Shown: piece after piece, positions 62,875-64,000 of the stretch
How positions within the stretch are numbered: the stretch's first letter is position 1
Layout of the letters: every line of letters starts with the position of its first letter
NCBI GenBank assembly: GCA_028551475.1
Contig: CM052355.1
Location: 27,121,580 to 27,185,579 of the forward strand
DNA: 64,000 bases
DNA from: Casuarina equisetifolia
Lineage: Eukaryota > Streptophyta > Magnoliopsida > Fagales > Casuarinaceae
Reading direction: 5' to 3'
Notes under the pieces: model-generated
What the model was told of the DNA's origin: nothing
Seen by the model: only the letters and a program-made list of their open reading frames with translations
The model's database searches: none
Translations under genes and position numbers: made by a program

Positions 62875-64000
62875 ATGGATATCAAGAAGAATCCATGGCT
62901 CGTGCTTTCTTTTCTCTTCCTTGGCTCATCTGTCAACAACCATCTTTCCCTCGGAGCTGACACCATTTCTGCGAACCAATCTCTCTCTGGTGACCAAACT
63001 CTTCTCTCTGCAGGTGGGGACTTTGTATTGGGTTTCTTCAAACCAGGAACCGCTTCTAACTACTACATAGGCATGTGGTACAACAAGGTGTCAACGCAGA
63101 CCCCGGTTTGGGTCGCGAACAGAGAAAAACCAGTCTCTGACAAGAGTTCTTCCGTATTGAGGATCTCGGATGGTAATTTGGTTCTATTCAATGAGTCCCA
63201 GTTCCCGATTTGGTCCACGAGTTTGAGCTCCACCAACTCCAGTTCTGTGGAAGCTGTTCTTCTAGATGAAGGAAATCTTGTTCTGAGAGATGGGTCTAAT
63301 TCATCTCGAACTTTATGGCAGAGTTTTGATCACCCAACCCATACATGGCTTCCTCATGGTAGGCTTGGACTCAACAAAATTACCAAGGTAAACCAACGCC
63401 TGTTTTCGTGGAAGAATTCGGAGGATCCTGCACCAAGACTCTTCTCTTTCGAGTTAGACGCAAATACTAATTCGTATATTATTCTGTGGAATCGGTCCAT
63501 TCAGTATTGGAGTAGCGGATCTTGGGATGGGAAGATTTTTAAATTAGTTCCTGAAATGAGGACCAGTTATATCTACAACTTCAGTTATGTTAATAACTCA
63601 ACCGACAGTTATTTCACCTATTATGTTTACAATCCTGCCATCATATCTCGATTCGTGATGGACGTTTCTGGGCAGATTAAGCAAATGACATGGCTAGAGA
63701 ATACTAAGCAGTGGAACTTGTTGATGACTCAGCCAAAAACACAATGCGAGGTGCATGCTTTTTGCGGGGCTTTTGGCAGCTGCGATGAAAAAGTCTTGCC
63801 TTTCTGTAGCTGTTTGACGGGATTCTCTCCCACGTCGCAGAACGAGTGGAACTTGTCGGATTATTCTGGTGGGTGCAAGAGGAGAACTTCCTTACAGTGT
63901 GGGAATTCCCCTCTTAGCAATGGTCGGAAGGTGGGGTTCTTAACAAGACCAGCTTGGAATTGCCCGTACATGCGCAATCTGCTGTGATGGGAAGTGCTGC
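62875..64000 (+). CDS. G-type lectin S-receptor-like kinase, copy 2: frameshifted and cut by the window edge
   Basis: Very similar to the gene at 52678 through the signal peptide, bulb-type lectin domain (VWVANREKPVSDKSSSVLRI), S-locus domain and EGF-like cysteines. At about 63943-63948 it has one base fewer than copy 1 (TTCTTAACAAGACCAGC against TTCTTGCGGATGACCAGC). The frame then reads FLTRPAWNCPYMRNLL and stops at 63985-63987, at residue 371, before the PAN, membrane and kinase parts. After the missing base the DNA still follows copy 1 to the window end, so the rest of the gene probably lies beyond 64000. Either a pseudogene, a soluble lectin-only product, or a sequencing error. Confidence 0.88.

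Overview
The window is nuclear DNA of a flowering plant, most likely a woody eudicot. The signs are split genes with GT/AG introns, AT-rich spacers, plant-only gene families (G-type lectin receptor kinases, PHOS32/34-type universal stress protein, small secreted LysM proteins) and many decayed Copia elements. I cannot name the species from the sequence.

Layout. 0-5.7 kb is a gene-poor spacer with a partial tandem duplication. 5.7-10.8 kb is a decayed Copia element (+). 13.6-18.1 kb holds a split gene for an SDS22-like leucine-rich-repeat protein, with a SINE in its third intron. 18.3-19.6 kb is a broken L1-type LINE. 22.2-22.9 kb (-) is a G+C-rich universal stress protein gene. 24.8-26.1 kb has diverged tandem repeats and a fragment resembling part of the DNA-repair gene at 48-50 kb. 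28.8-29.2 kb is a dead DUF676 lipase/esterase gene. From 29.4 kb to at least 35.6 kb there is a Copia element (-), with a 1.7-kb solo LTR of a Ty3/gypsy-like element nested inside it. 36.6-44.6 kb is a mosaic of duplicated blocks, Copia fragments and two tandem LysM genes (-). 45.2-46.9 kb is a degenerate tandem array with a unit of about 145 bp. 47.7-50.5 kb (+) is a DNA-repair metallo-beta-lactamase gene that reads through four exons but has an in-frame TGA in the last. 52.7-55.1 kb (+) is an intact G-type lectin receptor-like kinase gene. 56.9-60.0 kb is a fourth Copia element. The window ends in a second lectin-kinase gene that carries a frameshift and runs off the edge.

How the genes relate. 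Nothing here is operon-like. The two clear themes are local duplications of surface or secreted proteins of the kinds used in sensing microbes: four lectin-kinase copies (one intact, one frameshifted, two relics) and two LysM copies with identical exon lengths and matching TATA positions. The remaining genes (LRR protein, stress protein, DNA-repair nuclease-like protein) are ordinary dispersed plant genes.

I found no convincing new biological system. The most interesting items are the LysM pair, the in-frame stop in the DNA-repair gene and its partial copy at 26 kb, the 145-bp array, and the cleanly dated insertions (SINE with a 14-bp target duplication, solo LTR with a 5-bp duplication).
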